A program made the position numbers and the translations under genes. 64,000 nucleotides of DNA from Jejuia rubra (GTDB lineage: Bacteria; Bacteroidota; Bacteroidia; Flavobacteriales; Flavobacteriaceae). The notes below the pieces were generated by a model. The model was not told the origin of the DNA. It made no database searches and saw only the letters and a list, made by a program, of their open reading frames with translations. The stretch is from assembly GCF_042684665.1 (NCBI RefSeq), contig NZ_JBHULY010000005.1, positions 620,001-684,000 of the forward strand. Direction: 5' to 3'. Below are positions 1-7,172 of this stretch, piece by piece. How positions within the stretch are numbered: position 1 is the stretch's first letter; every line of letters starts with the position of its first letter.

Positions 1-191
1 AAATGTGTTCCTTATCGGCCAATCTTGGGGATACAAGAACGATTGTTACTCATCCAGCAAGTACAACCCATGCAAAGGTAGAGCCAGAAGTGAAGACTGC
101 CGCCGGCATTACGGACGGTATGGTAAGGTGCTCCGTTGGTTTAGAGCATGTGGATGATATTATTGCTGATATTGAACAAGCTCTCGGTTAA
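1..191 (+). CDS. Cys/Met-metabolism PLP enzyme, C-terminal fragment (O-acetylhomoserine sulfhydrylase-like)
   Basis: Only the last ~62 residues are in the window; the gene starts upstream. The visible part has the conserved C-terminal features of the Cys/Met-metabolism PLP-dependent family: a HPASTTH stretch followed by the VGLEH-DD-I-D pattern close to the stop. This family includes O-acetylhomoserine sulfhydrylase, cystathionine gamma-synthase and cystathionine lyases. The neighbouring sulfate reduction and methionine genes favour a homocysteine-forming sulfhydrylase (metY/metZ type), but the specificity residues lie outside the window. The next gene begins only 4 bases after the stop, so they are probably cotranscribed. 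Confidence 0.8.
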   Translation, partial: MCSLSANLGDTRTIVTHPASTTHAKVEPEVKTAAGITDGMVRCSVGLEHVDDIIADIEQALG

Positions 192-195
192 ATCG

Positions 196-993
196 ATGCG
201 TAACAAAACCATATATCAAGTTGATGCATTTGCGGACGAGGCTTTTGGAGGTAACCCTGCGGTAGTAATGATTTTAGATGAATTGCCCTCTGAATCATGG
301 ATGCAAAACATGGCCATGGAGATGAATCTATCTGAGACAGCTTTGGTTGCGCCAAATGGTCTCGGTCATGATATTAAATATTTTACGTCAACGGTTGAAA
401 TTGCGCTATGCGGACATGCTACTTTGGCTTCTGCCCACATTATGTATCAATTAGGAATCAAAACGCCAAATGAGTTGATTCACTTTAGGTCAAAAGGTGG
501 GGATTTAACTATTTCTAAACAAGGGGATTTTATTAGAATGACATTTCCACAGTATAAACTTTCAGAAATAGAAACTCCCCAAAACTTTTATGACTTAGTG
601 GGCTTTGAGCCAATTGCCACGTATCATAGTGATTACGACTGGATTGTGGCAGTGGCTGAAAACCGGAAAGCTATTGAAAACTGCACGCCTGATTTCAATG
701 CGCTCAAAGCAAACGGACTCGGTCGATTAATGGTAACTTCTGAGGGAAAATCAGAAGAAGTTGATTTTGTGGTGCGCTGTTTTGTGCCCCAAGCGGGTAT
801 AAATGAGGACCCCGTAACCGGTTCGGCGCATTGTGCTTTGGCCCCTTTGTGGGCCGAGAGGCTCGGGAAAAATCAAATGGTTTCTCATCAGATTTCTAAA
901 CGAGGGGGTATTTTGCACCTTGTCTTAAATGACGACAACGTTGAAATAAAGGGAAAAGCAATTACCATTTTTGAGGCAAAATTGAAGCTATAA
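196..993 (+). CDS. PhzF family isomerase-like protein
   Basis: This is a 265-residue protein of the PhzF/diaminopimelate-epimerase fold. The N-terminus carries the family hallmark VDAF-F-GNPA, and LSETALV holds the expected catalytic Glu. The C-terminal half has the matching EDPVTGSAH motif of the second domain. The physiological substrate of most PhzF homologues is unknown, and no phenazine genes are present. A longer in-frame start at 148 (GTG) would overlap the upstream gene and lacks family similarity, so the ATG at 196 is chosen. It lies between a homocysteine-forming enzyme and an Rrf2 regulator, and is probably cotranscribed with both. Confidence 0.85.
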   Translation: MRNKTIYQVDAFADEAFGGNPAVVMILDELPSESWMQNMAMEMNLSETALVAPNGLGHDIKYFTSTVEIALCGHATLASAHIMYQLGIKTPNELIHFRSKGGDLTISKQGDFIRMTFPQYKLSEIETPQNFYDLVGFEPIATYHSDYDWIVAVAENRKAIENCTPDFNALKANGLGRLMVTSEGKSEEVDFVVRCFVPQAGINEDPVTGSAHCALAPLWAERLGKNQMVSHQISKRGGILHLVLNDDNVEIKGKAITIFEAKLKL

Positions 994-1009
994 TTTATAT
1001 CTTAGCACG

Positions 1010-1423
1010 ATGCTTTCCAAAAAGACAAAATACGGCTTAAAAGCTCTAACTTTTATTGCAAGAAGTGGGGATGATGTTCCAGTTCAGGTCAGTGCTATAG
1101 CGAAAAGCGAGCAAATTCCTCAGAAGTTTCTCGAGAGTATTTTATTAACCTTGCGAAAAGCAGGAGTTTTAGGTTCTAAAAAAGGAAAACATGGAGGTTA
1201 TTATCTGAGAAACAAACCTTCTGAAATCAAAATGACTGACGTCATGCGTGTTCTGGAAGGCCCAATCGCCATGGTGCCTTGTGTAAGTTTGAACTATTAT
1301 GAAAAGTGTGATGATTGTCCGGACGAGCATAAATGTAGCGTACACAGATTGATGATTGAGGTACGTGATAGTACCCTTAAAGTGTTAAGAAATACCACTT
1401 TAGCAGATTTATCTAGGGTTTAG
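1010..1423 (+). CDS. Rrf2 family transcriptional regulator with a Cys cluster
   Basis: This 137-residue protein has the Rrf2 layout: an N-terminal winged helix (KTKYGLKAL near the start, the IPQKFLE-IL-LRKAG recognition region around residues 36-52, and a GKHGGYYL wing around 59-66) and a C-terminal dimerisation helix. Cysteines 91, 100, 103 and 109 sit where IscR/NsrR-type members bind an Fe-S cluster. CymR, the Rrf2 repressor of cysteine metabolism in Firmicutes, lacks such a cluster. Position directly before the sulfate assimilation operon suggests it controls that operon in response to sulfur or Fe-S status; this is inference. An inverted repeat overlapping the predicted transcription start of that operon (1549-1574) is a candidate operator. 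Confidence 0.85.
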   Translation: MLSKKTKYGLKALTFIARSGDDVPVQVSAIAKSEQIPQKFLESILLTLRKAGVLGSKKGKHGGYYLRNKPSEIKMTDVMRVLEGPIAMVPCVSLNYYEKCDDCPDEHKCSVHRLMIEVRDSTLKVLRNTTLADLSRV

Positions 1424-1518
1424 CCATTGAAAAATTAATAGTATAACGCCATTTCCTTGTAAGTTTTGTTCATTTTATCGTCAAAATACTCCAATATTCT
1501 AAAAAGTAAGCTCGAACC

Positions 1519-1548
1519 TTTGTAGAGCGGAAAAAAGTATTACTTTTG
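1519..1548 (+). promoter_or_regulatory. Bacteroidetes-type promoter of the sulfate assimilation operon
   Basis: A TTTG box at 1519-1522 and a TACTTTTG box at 1541-1548 are separated by 18 bases. This fits the Bacteroidetes consensus TTTG-N~19-TAnnTTTG well. Transcription would start near 1555, about 37 bases before the DUF2061 start codon. It lies in the only sizeable gap between the Rrf2 gene and cysH. Confidence 0.7.
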
Positions 1549-1574
1549 TAATCCCTATTAAATTGATAGGATTA
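1549..1574 (+). promoter_or_regulatory. inverted repeat, candidate operator for the Rrf2 regulator
   Basis: The arms TAATCC-C-TAT and ATAGGATTA form a 9-bp inverted repeat with one bulged C and a 7-base AT-rich centre. It covers the predicted transcription start of the sulfate operon, the usual place for a repressor site. That the neighbouring Rrf2 protein binds here is inference. Confidence 0.45.
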
Positions 1575-1591
1575 ATATAAAATAACGACAA

Positions 1592-1849
1592 ATGATTGCG
1601 CAGATGTTATTAAAAAGTAAAGAGAAGTCCACTTATAAGGAAGATAGTGCCGGCGAAAAACCAATTAGAAGTGTTGCCAAGGCGTTAAGTTGGAGGGTAG
1701 TAGGGACTTTGGATACGCTTTTGGTTTCGTATATTTTAACAGGAAGAATATCTCTGGCCGCTTCAATAGCATCCGTGGATTTTGTGACGAAATTGATTCT
1801 CTACTTCTTTCACGAACGTTTTTGGAATCTTATCAAATGGGGGAAATAA
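1592..1849 (+). CDS. DUF2061 small membrane protein
   Basis: This 85-residue protein matches DUF2061: a basic N-terminal tail, the RSVAKALSWRVVGTLDTLLVS core (about residues 26-46), and a second hydrophobic stretch with the FVTKLILYFFHERFWN signature. Two membrane segments are likely. The function is unknown. It is the first gene of the sulfate assimilation operon, 6 bases before cysH. Since no sulfate permease is visible in the window, a membrane role linked to sulfate uptake or sulfur intermediates is conceivable but unproven. Confidence 0.85.
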   Translation: MIAQMLLKSKEKSTYKEDSAGEKPIRSVAKALSWRVVGTLDTLLVSYILTGRISLAASIASVDFVTKLILYFFHERFWNLIKWGK

Positions 1850-1855
1850 ATTGAT

Positions 1856-2482
1856 ATGGGTATGTTTACAGAAAATCAAATAGAAATATTAAATAAAGAG
1901 TTTGAAACCGCAACGCCAGCTGAAATTATTCAAAAGGCTTTTGAGCTGAATAACAAAGCTGTTGTTACCACTAATTTCAGACCGTACGAAGCTGCAATCC
2001 TTCATGCGGTGAGCCAGGTGGAAGCTAAAACTCCTGTAGTTTGGTGTGATACAGGTTATAATACGCCTAATACTTACCGTCACGCGGAACAGGTGGTTAA
2101 GGATTTGGATTTGAATGTCTTTTTATACGTGCCAAAGCAAACTTCAGCACATCGCGACGTGGTGATGGGCATTCCTTCTATTGACGACCCAAAACATGCA
2201 GAGTTTACTGAGCAGGTAAAGCTAGAACCTTTCAAAAGAGCTATGGATGAGCATAAGCCAAATGTGTGGTTCACTAACCTGCGTCAGGGGCAAACGACTT
2301 TTAGAAATAGCATTGGAATTTTTAGTTTGAGCAAGGATGGCGTTTTAAAAGTTAGCCCATTCTATTATTGGTCTGACGAAAAATTGGATACTTATTTAGA
2401 AGAGAACAACTTGCCAAACGAGTTTAAATATTTTGACCCAACTAAAGCATTGGAAAATAGAGAGTGTGGTTTACACGCATAA
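1856..2482 (+). CDS. cysH: PAPS/APS reductase (CysH family) without Fe-S ligands
   Basis: This 208-residue adenylyl-sulfate reductase-family protein reduces activated sulfate to sulfite. Recognisable parts are the PYEAAILH nucleotide-binding stretch, VVWCDTGYNTPNTY, LRQGQTTFR and a C-terminal ECGLHA with the catalytic Cys. The paired Cys-Cys...CxxC ligands of the 4Fe-4S APS reductases are absent, so by family rules it should be a PAPS reductase. However, no APS kinase (CysC) is encoded here and CysN carries no CysC domain. An alternative is a cluster-free reductase that takes APS directly. A second Met at 1862 is also a possible start. Confidence 0.85.
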   Translation: MGMFTENQIEILNKEFETATPAEIIQKAFELNNKAVVTTNFRPYEAAILHAVSQVEAKTPVVWCDTGYNTPNTYRHAEQVVKDLDLNVFLYVPKQTSAHRDVVMGIPSIDDPKHAEFTEQVKLEPFKRAMDEHKPNVWFTNLRQGQTTFRNSIGIFSLSKDGVLKVSPFYYWSDEKLDTYLEENNLPNEFKYFDPTKALENRECGLHA

Positions 2483-2550
2483 TCAGTGGGCAGTGACAGT
2501 AAACTGTGAAACAGATAGGAAATTAAAATAATAACAAAAACTCTTGCTCC

Positions 2551-2593
2551 GCCCGAGTAAGAATCCCTCCCTTTTGGGGAGGTTAGGAGGGGC
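2551..2593 (+). repeat. GC-rich hairpin repeat (family A) upstream of cysD
   Basis: The sequence CCCTCCCTTTTGGGGAGG forms a hairpin preceded by GCCCGAGTAAGAAT and followed by TTAGGAGGGGC. The same unit occurs at 5009-5053, 25281-25324, 54176-54220 and 60752-60783, and inverted at 15078-15140 and 54086-54120. Its 3' end places AGGAGG (2585-2590) 11 bases before the cysD ATG. Confidence 0.8.
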
Positions 2594-2601
2594 TTTTATT
2601 T

Positions 2602-3507
2602 ATGAATAAAGATACATCACATATCAATTCACTAGAAAACGAAGCGATATACATTTTTAGAGAAGTAGCAGCGCAATTTGAAAAGCCAGTGTTGTTGTTT
2701 TCAGGTGGGAAAGATTCCATAACATTAGTAAGGTTAGCCCAAAAAGCATTTTATCCAGCTAAAATCCCATTTCCGTTGATGCATATTGACACAGGGCACA
2801 ACTTCCCTGAGACCATTGAGTTTAGAGACCGTTTGGTTAAAGAATTAGGTTTGGAATTGATTGTGCGCAATGTTCAGGATTCTATAGACGAAGGAAAAGT
2901 GAAAGAAGAATCGGGACGTTACGCCAGTAGAAATATGCTGCAAACCACCACGCTTTTGGATGCTTTGGAGGAATTCAAATTTGATGCGGCCATTGGTGGT
3001 GCAAGGCGCGATGAGGAAAAAGCAAGAGCTAAAGAACGTATTTTTTCCGTTCGTGACGATTTTGGTCAGTGGGATGAAAAAAATCAGCGACCGGAGTTGT
3101 TTGACATGTTGAATGGTGAGATTGATCATGGACAAAACGTTCGTGTATTCCCCATTTCAAACTGGACAGAGCTTGATGTTTGGTCTTACATCGAAAAAGA
3201 AAATATTGAAATTCCATCAATCTATTTCGCGCATAAAAGAAAAGTGTTCTTAAGAGATGGTCTGATTTGGTCTGCTGAGGATGATATTGTTTACCGAGAT
3301 GAAGAGGAAGAGGTATTTGAAGAAATGGTGCGTTTTAGAACGGTTGGAGATATGAGTTGTACAGCGGCTGTGCTATCGGATGCGGTTTCAATTTCAAAAG
3401 TTGTTGAAGAAATTAGAGATTCTTCAATTTCAGAACGTGGTGCTCGTATTGACGATAAACGCTCTGAAGCAGCCATGGAAAAACGTAAACAACAGGGGTA
3501 TTTCTAA
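2602..3507 (+). CDS. cysD: sulfate adenylyltransferase subunit 2
   Basis: CysD is the catalytic ATP sulfurylase subunit, forming APS from sulfate and ATP with CysN GTPase assistance. The 301-residue length is normal. The PP-loop SGGKDS (about residues 34-39), the HIDTGHNFPETIEFRD stretch, GGARRDEEKARAKER and the C-terminal KRKQQGYF are all hallmarks of CysD. It lies between cysH and cysN. The start codon directly follows a family A repeat whose 3' end looks like a Shine-Dalgarno motif, unusual for this phylum. Confidence 0.96.
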   Translation: MNKDTSHINSLENEAIYIFREVAAQFEKPVLLFSGGKDSITLVRLAQKAFYPAKIPFPLMHIDTGHNFPETIEFRDRLVKELGLELIVRNVQDSIDEGKVKEESGRYASRNMLQTTTLLDALEEFKFDAAIGGARRDEEKARAKERIFSVRDDFGQWDEKNQRPELFDMLNGEIDHGQNVRVFPISNWTELDVWSYIEKENIEIPSIYFAHKRKVFLRDGLIWSAEDDIVYRDEEEEVFEEMVRFRTVGDMSCTAAVLSDAVSISKVVEEIRDSSISERGARIDDKRSEAAMEKRKQQGYF

Positions 3508-3533
3508 AATTTGCAGTAGCAAATTTTGCCTTT

Positions 3534-3622
3534 GGCTATTGGCTTTTAGCTTTTAGCTGAAAATTAAAAACAAAATTTAAAATATAAATAAGCCAAGAGC
3601 CAAAAGCTAAAGGCTAACAGCC
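3534..3622 (+). repeat. imperfect long inverted repeat before cysN
   Basis: The left arm at 3534-3558 (GGCTATTGGCTTTTAGC...) pairs with the right arm at 3591-3622 (..GCTAAAGGCTAACAGCC) over about 25 bases, with two mismatches and two G-T wobbles. A 32-base AT-rich loop separates the arms. The right arm ends 7 bases before the cysN start codon. Low-complexity TTGGCTTTTAGC sequence of this kind is probably a dispersed repeat. Confidence 0.6.
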
Positions 3623-3629
3623 ATAAAAA

Positions 3630-4877
3630 ATGGAAGTATTAAAAATAGCAACAGCAGGAAGTGTAGATGATGGAAAGAGTACTCTTATCGGGCGTATTCT
3701 TTACGATACAAAATCATTAACTACAGATAAATTGGAAGCCATTGAAAATACAAGTAAACAACGTGGATACGATTACTTGGATTTTTCTTTGGCCACAGAT
3801 GGTTTAGTTGCGGAAAGAGAGCAAGGCATTACTATTGATGTAGCGCACATCTATTTTTCAACGAAGAATAAGAGTTACATCATTGCGGATACCCCAGGTC
3901 ATGTGGAGTATACACGTAACATGGTAACAGGGGCTTCAACCTCTCAAGCTTCGATCATTTTAATTGATGCTAGAAAAGGGGTGATTGAGCAGACCAACCG
4001 TCATTTTTTCATCAATAATTTATTGAGAATTAAGGATGTTGTGGTTGCCATTAACAAAATGGACTTGGTGGATTATTCTGAAGAGGTTTACAATAATATC
4101 AAGGCTGATTTTGAAGAGCTGATGAGCAAGCGCGATTACCAAGATCAAAAAATTTCATTTATTCCAATTAGCGCCTTAAAAGGTGATAATGTGGTGAATG
4201 GATCTGATAACATGCCCTGGTATAAAGGTGAAGCTTTATTGGAGCATTTGGAAGCCATTGACAAAGCAGATATTTTCAATGTAGGGACGCCACGCTTCCC
4301 AGTACAATATGTGATTCGCCCTAAAACAGAGGATTACCACGATTTTAGAGGATATGCAGGTAAAGTTTATGGAGGTGATCTTAGTGTAGGTGATGATATC
4401 ATCGTGTTGCCATCAAAAACACGTTCAAAAATTAAGGATATCTACTTTTATGATGAGAAATACGAGACGGCTTCTAGACGTTCTTCGGTTACAATTACTT
4501 TAGAAAACGATATAAACGTGAGTCGTGGTGATATGATTGTGAAAGAAGGTGATTTACCAACCATCGATAAGCAATTTACGGCGAATGTATGTTGGATGGA
4601 TACGAATGAATTAGTTCCGGGCGGCAAATACATTGTACAACATGGCATCAATAAAGTGTTAGCAAAAGTAGATCGTATCAATCATAAAATCAACCCTGAC
4701 TATTCTGGTTTTGAAACTGGTGTAACAAGCTTAGGAATTAACGATATCGCTTCGGTGACGTTCAAATTGAACAAGCCAATTTTTTACGATCAGTTTAAAA
4801 ACCATAGAACTAACGGGTCATTCATTATAATCGATACACAGTCTAACAATACAGTTGGTGCTGGCTTCATTCAGTAA
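3630..4877 (+). CDS. cysN: sulfate adenylyltransferase subunit 1 (GTPase)
   Basis: CysN is the regulatory GTPase of ATP sulfurylase. The EF-Tu-like motifs are present: GSVDDGKST (G1), DTPGHVEY (G3) and NKMD (G4), followed by two beta-barrel domains. The 415 residues are somewhat shorter than E. coli CysN, and there is no C-terminal APS kinase domain as in CysNC fusions. It follows cysD. The gap between them holds an inverted repeat, and the downstream gap holds more repeats. Confidence 0.96.
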   Translation: MEVLKIATAGSVDDGKSTLIGRILYDTKSLTTDKLEAIENTSKQRGYDYLDFSLATDGLVAEREQGITIDVAHIYFSTKNKSYIIADTPGHVEYTRNMVTGASTSQASIILIDARKGVIEQTNRHFFINNLLRIKDVVVAINKMDLVDYSEEVYNNIKADFEELMSKRDYQDQKISFIPISALKGDNVVNGSDNMPWYKGEALLEHLEAIDKADIFNVGTPRFPVQYVIRPKTEDYHDFRGYAGKVYGGDLSVGDDIIVLPSKTRSKIKDIYFYDEKYETASRRSSVTITLENDINVSRGDMIVKEGDLPTIDKQFTANVCWMDTNELVPGGKYIVQHGINKVLAKVDRINHKINPDYSGFETGVTSLGINDIASVTFKLNKPIFYDQFKNHRTNGSFIIIDTQSNNTVGAGFIQ

Positions 4878-4967
4878 GCCCCCTAGCCCCCGAAGGGGGA
4901 ACTAGCAGGTTTGCGGAATAAATAAAATAAAAAAGTGAACCTGCAAGGTTTCTAAAACCTTGTAGGT
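4877..4967 (+). repeat. two hairpin repeats between cysN and the sulfite reductase gene
   Basis: The stretch AGCCCCCTAGCCCCCGAAGG at about 4877 is a relative of family A; its first bases overlap the cysN stop. At 4939-4967 the arms ACCTGCAAGGTTT and AAACCTTGTAGGT form a near-perfect 13-bp hairpin (family C). A second copy of family C occurs at 11341-11371, before metH. Confidence 0.75.
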
Positions 4968-5008
4968 ATGAAATAAAAGAAACAATAAATAACAAAGGTT
5001 TTTACTCC

Positions 5009-5053
5009 GCCCGAGTAAGAATCCCTCCACAGGTGGGGAGGTTAGGAGGGGCC
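5009..5053 (+). repeat. family A repeat upstream of the sulfite reductase start
   Basis: GCCCGAGTAAGAATCCCTCC with the hairpin CCTCCACAGGTGGGGAGG and TTAGGAGGGGC matches the copy before cysD except for the hairpin loop. AGGAGG at 5044-5049 lies 10 bases before the ATG at 5060. An upstream in-frame GTG at 5033 falls inside this repeat and is therefore not the true start. Confidence 0.8.
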
Positions 5054-5059
5054 TCTAAT

Positions 5060-7165
5060 ATGCAAAGTTTTAGAACAGAAATAGAGAATCCAGTTGTTGA
5101 AAGAGATATTATTGAATTAGCCAATAAAATTGAGCTGTTTCACAATGGAAAGATTGATGAGGAAAAGTTTAGAAGCTTACGTTTAGCACGTGGAGTTTAC
5201 GGTCAGCGTCAAGAAGGCGTGCAAATGATTCGTATCAAATTGCCTTACGGAAAAGTGAAGAGCAATCAATTACACAGAATTTCTGATGTTTCTGATGAAT
5301 ATTCTAGAGGAAGATTGCATATCACTACGCGTCAGGATATTCAAATTCACTATGTGGATTTAAACAGAACCCCTGAGCTTTGGGCGGAATTGGAGCGTGA
5401 TGATGTGACGTTGCGTGAAGCCTGTGGTAATACAGTAAGAAATGTAACAGCTTCTGAAACTGCAGGGATTGACCCTAACGAACCTTTTGACGTGTCCCCT
5501 TATGCGGATGCGTTATATAAGTTCTTTTTACGAAACCCAATTTGTCAGGAAATGGGACGTAAATTCAAGGTGTCTTTCTCGTCTTCAGATGAAGATACAG
5601 GATTGTCATACATGCACGATTTAGGATTTATTGCTAAAATCAAAGATGGTGTTCGCGGATTTAAAGTGATGATTGGTGGTGGACTAGGTTCACAACCACG
5701 TCATGCTGATGTGCTATATGATTTTCTGGAAACTGATAAAATCATTCCAGTAATGGAAGGTGTGTTGCGAATTTTTGACCGTAATGGTGAGCGTAAAAGT
5801 CGCGCCAAAGCGAGAATGAAATTCTTAATTAAAGATATAGGTTTGGATGCCTTTAAAGAATTAGTTGAAGCTGAACAAAATGCGATTGAATTAAAATCAG
5901 TTGCTATCGATGCTGATGCTTTCGAAGCTTCTGTTCCAGTTGAAATAACTGAAATTCCAATAGTTGAAATCAAAGACCAAAAAGCTTTTGAAACTTGGAA
6001 GTCAACCAATTTAATCCCTCAAAAGCAGGAAGGTTATGTGGCTGTCGGAATCAAAGTATTGTTAGGTGATTTCTATACAGATAAAGCGAGATTATTAGCC
6101 GACTTAGTTGAGAACTATGCCGCTGGAGAAATTCGTCTATCATTACGTCAAAATATCGTGATTCCTTTTGTGAAAAGGGAATTAGTACCGTTTTTCTACA
6201 CTGAATTGGAAAAGTTAGGTTTTGTTGAAGCAGGCTATAATAAAGCTGTGGATATCACCGCTTGCCCTGGTACGGATACCTGTAATTTGGGTATTGCCAG
6301 TAGTACGGGTATTGCTGATGAATTGGAGCGTGTGATTAAAGCCGAATATCCGCAGTATTTAAACAATGAAGATTTGGTGATTAAAATCAGTGGGTGTATG
6401 AATGCATGTGGACAGCACAATATGGCAAATATTGGTTTCCAAGGGATGTCTGTACGTACACCAGACAAATTGGTTGCCCCTGCGTTACAAGTGCTTTTAG
6501 GTGGTGGAAATTTAGGTGATGGAAACGGCGTTTTTGCTGATAAAGTGGTAAAAGTACCGAGCAAAAGAGGTCCTGAAGCATTGCGAAGAATTTTAGACGA
6601 TTACGAGGCTAATTCCAATGGAAAATTATTTGTGGACTACTATAAAGAAAAAGGCGAGAAGTATTTTTACGATTTCCTTCAAGATTTACAGGATGTTAGC
6701 AATTTAGCAGATGCCGATTTTATTGATTGGGGTACTGAAGAAAAGTATGTAAAAGAAATTGGTATCGGCGAGTGTGCTGGTGTGGTAATAGACTTAGTGG
6801 CGACATTGTTCTTGGAAAGTGATGAAAAGATAGAGAATGCTAAAGAATCTGTTGAAAACGGTGTGTACTCAGGAGCTATTTATCATGCCTATAGTTCTAT
6901 GGTGAATACAGCTAAGGCACTATTAACGGCGGAGAAAAAGAAAACGAATACACATGCGAATATCATTGCTCAATTTGATGCCATTTTTGTTGAAGCTGGT
7001 AAAATAAAGTTAACAGATAGCTTTGCTAATATTGTGTATCAAATCAATAAATTTGCACCTTCAAAAGAGTTTGCTTTAAATTATATCGAAAGTGCAAGCA
7101 AGTTTTTACAAAACGCTAGGGCTTATAGAGAATTAGAATTAAACCTTGCTAAAAAAGCTGTTTAA
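5060..7165 (+). CDS. sulfite reductase (siroheme, ferredoxin type) with C-terminal HEPN domain
   Basis: This 701-residue protein reduces sulfite to sulfide. The two nitrite/sulfite reductase half-domains are present, with TRQDIQIH (first) and LRQNIVIPF (second). The coupled siroheme/4Fe-4S ligands are Cys402, Cys408 (TACPGTDTC) and Cys446, Cys450 (GCMNACGQH). About 100 extra residues from ~590 to 695 resemble a HEPN domain (AIYHAYSSMVNTAKALL, then THANIIAQFDAIF). This part lacks the R-x4-6-H motif of HEPN ribonucleases, so it is probably non-catalytic. The context (cobA, cysG-like and an FNR downstream) supports assimilatory sulfite reduction rather than nitrite reduction. The ATG at 5060 was chosen because the longer frame runs through a repeat. 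Confidence 0.93.
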   Translation: MQSFRTEIENPVVERDIIELANKIELFHNGKIDEEKFRSLRLARGVYGQRQEGVQMIRIKLPYGKVKSNQLHRISDVSDEYSRGRLHITTRQDIQIHYVDLNRTPELWAELERDDVTLREACGNTVRNVTASETAGIDPNEPFDVSPYADALYKFFLRNPICQEMGRKFKVSFSSSDEDTGLSYMHDLGFIAKIKDGVRGFKVMIGGGLGSQPRHADVLYDFLETDKIIPVMEGVLRIFDRNGERKSRAKARMKFLIKDIGLDAFKELVEAEQNAIELKSVAIDADAFEASVPVEITEIPIVEIKDQKAFETWKSTNLIPQKQEGYVAVGIKVLLGDFYTDKARLLADLVENYAAGEIRLSLRQNIVIPFVKRELVPFFYTELEKLGFVEAGYNKAVDITACPGTDTCNLGIASSTGIADELERVIKAEYPQYLNNEDLVIKISGCMNACGQHNMANIGFQGMSVRTPDKLVAPALQVLLGGGNLGDGNGVFADKVVKVPSKRGPEALRRILDDYEANSNGKLFVDYYKEKGEKYFYDFLQDLQDVSNLADADFIDWGTEEKYVKEIGIGECAGVVIDLVATLFLESDEKIENAKESVENGVYSGAIYHAYSSMVNTAKALLTAEKKKTNTHANIIAQFDAIFVEAGKIKLTDSFANIVYQINKFAPSKEFALNYIESASKFLQNARAYRELELNLAKKAV

Positions 7166-7172
7166 ATTTCAA

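Noticed and set aside
1549..1574. Calling the inverted repeat a CymR box
   Set aside because: It is only loosely similar to what I recall of that motif, and the local regulator differs from CymR in having a Cys cluster; it is listed only as a candidate operator.
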